Source: Synechococcus sp. AG-673-F03 (lineage in GTDB: Bacteria > Cyanobacteriota > Cyanobacteriia > PCC-6307 > Cyanobiaceae). From it: a stretch of DNA of 64,000 bases. The DNA lies in the NCBI GenBank assembly GCA_003211205.1, contig QCTJ01000002.1:59127-123126 (forward strand), given 5' to 3'. Shown here in pieces: positions 62,659 to 64,000 of this stretch (the stretch's first letter is position 1; each line of letters opens with the position of its first letter). The notes under the pieces were generated by a model that saw only the letters and a program-made list of their open reading frames with translations, searched no databases and had not been told where the DNA came from. Position numbers and translations under genes: made by a program.

Positions 62659-62992
62659 GACAAATCCGTATTGCGACCAACAAGATCTTCACAACTGTGA
62701 CTCCTTCAAGCCTGCTAAACGAGCAGGATGTTTGAACTAAAGATGAACCTTGGTAAACGTTAAGTCAAGACCTGACGCCATTCTTTAGGACATCACCTCA
62801 CGCAGGGGCAACAGGCCGGAATGAGAAAGCTTGCCGCAGTCCTGATCGACGGAACAAAGAATTGCTGCTTAAAAAGTCAGAGCCAACAGCGAGCAGATAG
62901 AACGATGGACAAATGATACAACTCTGCGTATTAAGTCGCTCATGGTCGATTAAAGCGCAGTGTTAATCAATGACAACAGAAGAAATGATTCC
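62659..62992. other. Intergenic stretch with no supported gene
   Basis: 334 bases. A 31-codon frame at 62821-62916 (MRKLAAVLIDGTKNCCLKSQ and onward) is too weak to call. A short stem is possible at AGCCTGCTAAACGAGCAGGA (62709-62728: CCTGCT/AGCAGG around AAACG), without a T run. AT-rich DNA before 62993 may hold the promoter of the next gene. Confidence 0.35.
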
Positions 62993-63190
62993 ATGAGGCC
63001 AAGTTTCTACGAATTTAAAGCCAACTATGACGGACAGCCGGAGCAATGGAAAAAAAGACTAATGGCAATTTACGTGACCGATCAAGAGGCAGCCATTGCA
63101 GCATGGACACTGATCATGTCGATGGATGATTTCATGCTGGAGGTTGAAGAGACTGCCACTTTTCTAGATCAGATCTACTCCGAAAAGTAA
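62993..63190 (+). CDS. Small hypothetical protein
   Basis: 65 residues from ATG 62993: MRPSFYEFKANYDGQPEQWK, then KRLMAIYVTDQEAAIAAWTL and the end IMSMDDFMLEVEETATFLDQ. It is soluble and acidic at the C-terminus with helical pattern. The frame is open upstream to 62960. The composition looks genuine, but no family was recognised. It precedes the exported-protein gene at 63215 by 24 bases, possibly the same transcript. Confidence 0.6.
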   Translation: MRPSFYEFKANYDGQPEQWKKRLMAIYVTDQEAAIAAWTLIMSMDDFMLEVEETATFLDQIYSEK

Positions 63191-63214
63191 ATATTCATCA
63201 ATTACCAAAAACCA

Positions 63215-63625
63215 ATGACGACATCAACAAAATACTACATGCTACCCAAGACATTTCACAGGGAATTTGCATCCTTAATTCATCTGTCTTGGAGCTTGAT
63301 TCTGACAACCATCTTATTAATGGCATTACCTGCTAGAGCAAATGCAAACACGCAAAAATATAACGTCGTCAGCGATGAATTCTACGGACTCAATGCAGAA
63401 CGAATTTTACTTGTACCCGTCGCTGATGAAGCCGATCAAACGGTGCTGATGACTGGCAAATGCACAAGCAGGGCACCGAGCGATCTCTATCTTGAAGACG
63501 GACCAGAGAATGCCAAAGAAAAATGGTTTGTTGTCACTGAAAAGGATCACATTGAACCTGATCAAACAATATGTCTAACAGGTAATTTACCGGCTTGGTT
63601 CGAAAAAACAGCATCACTTCATTAG
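63215..63625 (+). CDS. Hypothetical exported protein
   Basis: 136 residues. The N-terminus has a hydrophobic core (SLILTTILLMALPARANANT, about 26-44) after a basic region, ending in an AxA cleavage site (ANA). The mature part is beta-like: YNVVSDEFYGLNAERILLVP, VADEADQTVLMTGKCTSRAP and KEKWFVVTEKDHIEPDQTIC, with two Cys (GKC, TIC) able to pair. A later in-frame ATG at 63239 is possible. No family recognised. Confidence 0.68.
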   Translation: MTTSTKYYMLPKTFHREFASLIHLSWSLILTTILLMALPARANANTQKYNVVSDEFYGLNAERILLVPVADEADQTVLMTGKCTSRAPSDLYLEDGPENAKEKWFVVTEKDHIEPDQTICLTGNLPAWFEKTASLH

Positions 63626-63662
63626 GATCAATAGAAATCAAACCAAGCATTTCACTCCTTCG

Positions 63663-63767
63663 ATGAAAAAATCCAGAGTACCGTACGGATCCAATCGGCA
63701 ACCAAATCCACGCTCAAACAAGAATATAAAACCCTCAACTTCCTCCGCTAAACGCAAGGTAATTTAG
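63663..63767 (+). CDS. Possible 34-residue basic peptide
   Basis: ATG 63663 encodes MKKSRVPYGSNRQPNPRSNK followed by NIKPSTSSAKRKVI and a stop. It is strongly basic and disordered in composition. No ribosome-binding site stands out. It could be a small nucleic-acid-binding peptide or chance. It lies between the exported protein and mscL. Confidence 0.3.
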   Translation: MKKSRVPYGSNRQPNPRSNKNIKPSTSSAKRKVI

Positions 63768-63901
63768 TTATGACTCCAACCACAAGGTATCAAAAAACTT
63801 AACGAAAGATATCAATACAGAGCGATAAAAAAGAACAATACTAAATTATTGGGGTATCAGGCAATCTATAGCCAAAGAGTAAGAGAGACGATCGTGTCAC
63901 C

Positions 63902-64000
63902 ATGGCAAAAAGAACAACAGTCCTTCCCGATTTCAAAGCCTTTATCAACAAAGGCAACGTAGTCGACTTAGCCGTTGCTGTAATCATCGCAGGTGCATTC
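63902..64000 (+). CDS. mscL: Large-conductance mechanosensitive channel, N-terminal part
   Basis: The first 33 codons reach the window edge: MAKRTTVLPDFKAFINKGNV then VDLAVAVIIAGAF. FKAFINKGNVVDLAVAVIIAGAF is the conserved MscL start (S1 helix and TM1). It releases solutes on osmotic down-shock. Partial at the 3' side. It marks the resumption of a well-known gene after the small-protein region. Confidence 0.9.
   Translation, partial: MAKRTTVLPDFKAFINKGNVVDLAVAVIIAGAF

Noticed and set aside
57050..64000. Search for integrase, transposase or duplicated tRNA-Arg end
   Set aside because: None found within the window, so the region cannot be called a mobile element on this evidence.

Overview
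The window looks like a chromosomal segment of a marine picocyanobacterium, most likely a marine Synechococcus (sub-cluster 5.1 type). Supporting signs are the GC-rich, tightly packed core genes, cyanobacterial signature genes (ndhB, the plastoquinone-type UbiA prenyltransferase, cyAbrB, Vipp1/PspA, Ycf46-like AAA protein, DUF2808, DUF3104), an aa3-type cytochrome oxidase cluster, and many TTG/GTG starts with overlapping ATGA or TGATG junctions. The species assignment is inference from gene content; no database was searched.

Layout. 1-1000: end of lgt, cobM and tRNA-Val(CAC). 1000-2700: a loose stretch with a DUF1330 gene, a terminator and several very small or decayed ORFs. 2700-12500: RodZ-like protein, ppx, prenyltransferase, S66 peptidase, ispD, GT9-like protein, K+ channel, fabG and a groES-less groEL. 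12600-21200: a minus-strand run ctaA-ctaB-ABC ATPase-ABC permease-unknown-NanE, divergent from ctaCDE, with an inverted repeat in the shared intergenic region. 21200-38600: cyAbrB, HdeD, ribE, DUF151, Fe-S aldo/keto reductase, Tat lipoprotein, cobT, DUF2232, lipoprotein, topA, ndhB, an orphan MacB-type ATPase, a response regulator, M23 peptidase, birA, aminotransferase, vipp1/pspA and a DciA-like protein. 38600-43700: two glycosyltransferases with an EamA transporter, sppA and aroH. 43800-51700: DUF2808, then the envelope and ribosome block rpmH-rnpA-PH protein-yidC-yceD-AAA, then serS, rseP and rpsN. 51800-57000: pnp, cysQ, rsmI, a small membrane protein, an acidic HTH protein and tRNA-Arg(TCT).

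From the tRNA-Arg terminator (about 57.06 kb) to mscL at the right edge the character changes. The DNA is visibly AT-richer, coding density drops, and the genes are short (30-190 aa) and mostly unrecognised: small membrane proteins, two exported proteins, a DUF3104 protein, short soluble proteins and at least one apparent frameshifted gene. This is the accessory part of the window and looks like a tRNA-adjacent small-protein island. No integrase, transposase or duplicated tRNA end was seen, so its mobile origin is unproven.

Functional themes: respiration and haem A supply (ctaA/B/C/D/E, ndhB), cobalamin (cobM, cobT), isoprenoid and quinone synthesis (ispD, UbiA), envelope and membrane-protein biogenesis (lgt, yidC, PH protein, rseP, sppA, M23, GT9/GT39/GT4, vipp1), RNA processing and translation (rnpA, pnp, rsmI, serS, rpmH, rpsN). 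I saw no CRISPR array, insertion sequence, rRNA or clear prophage.
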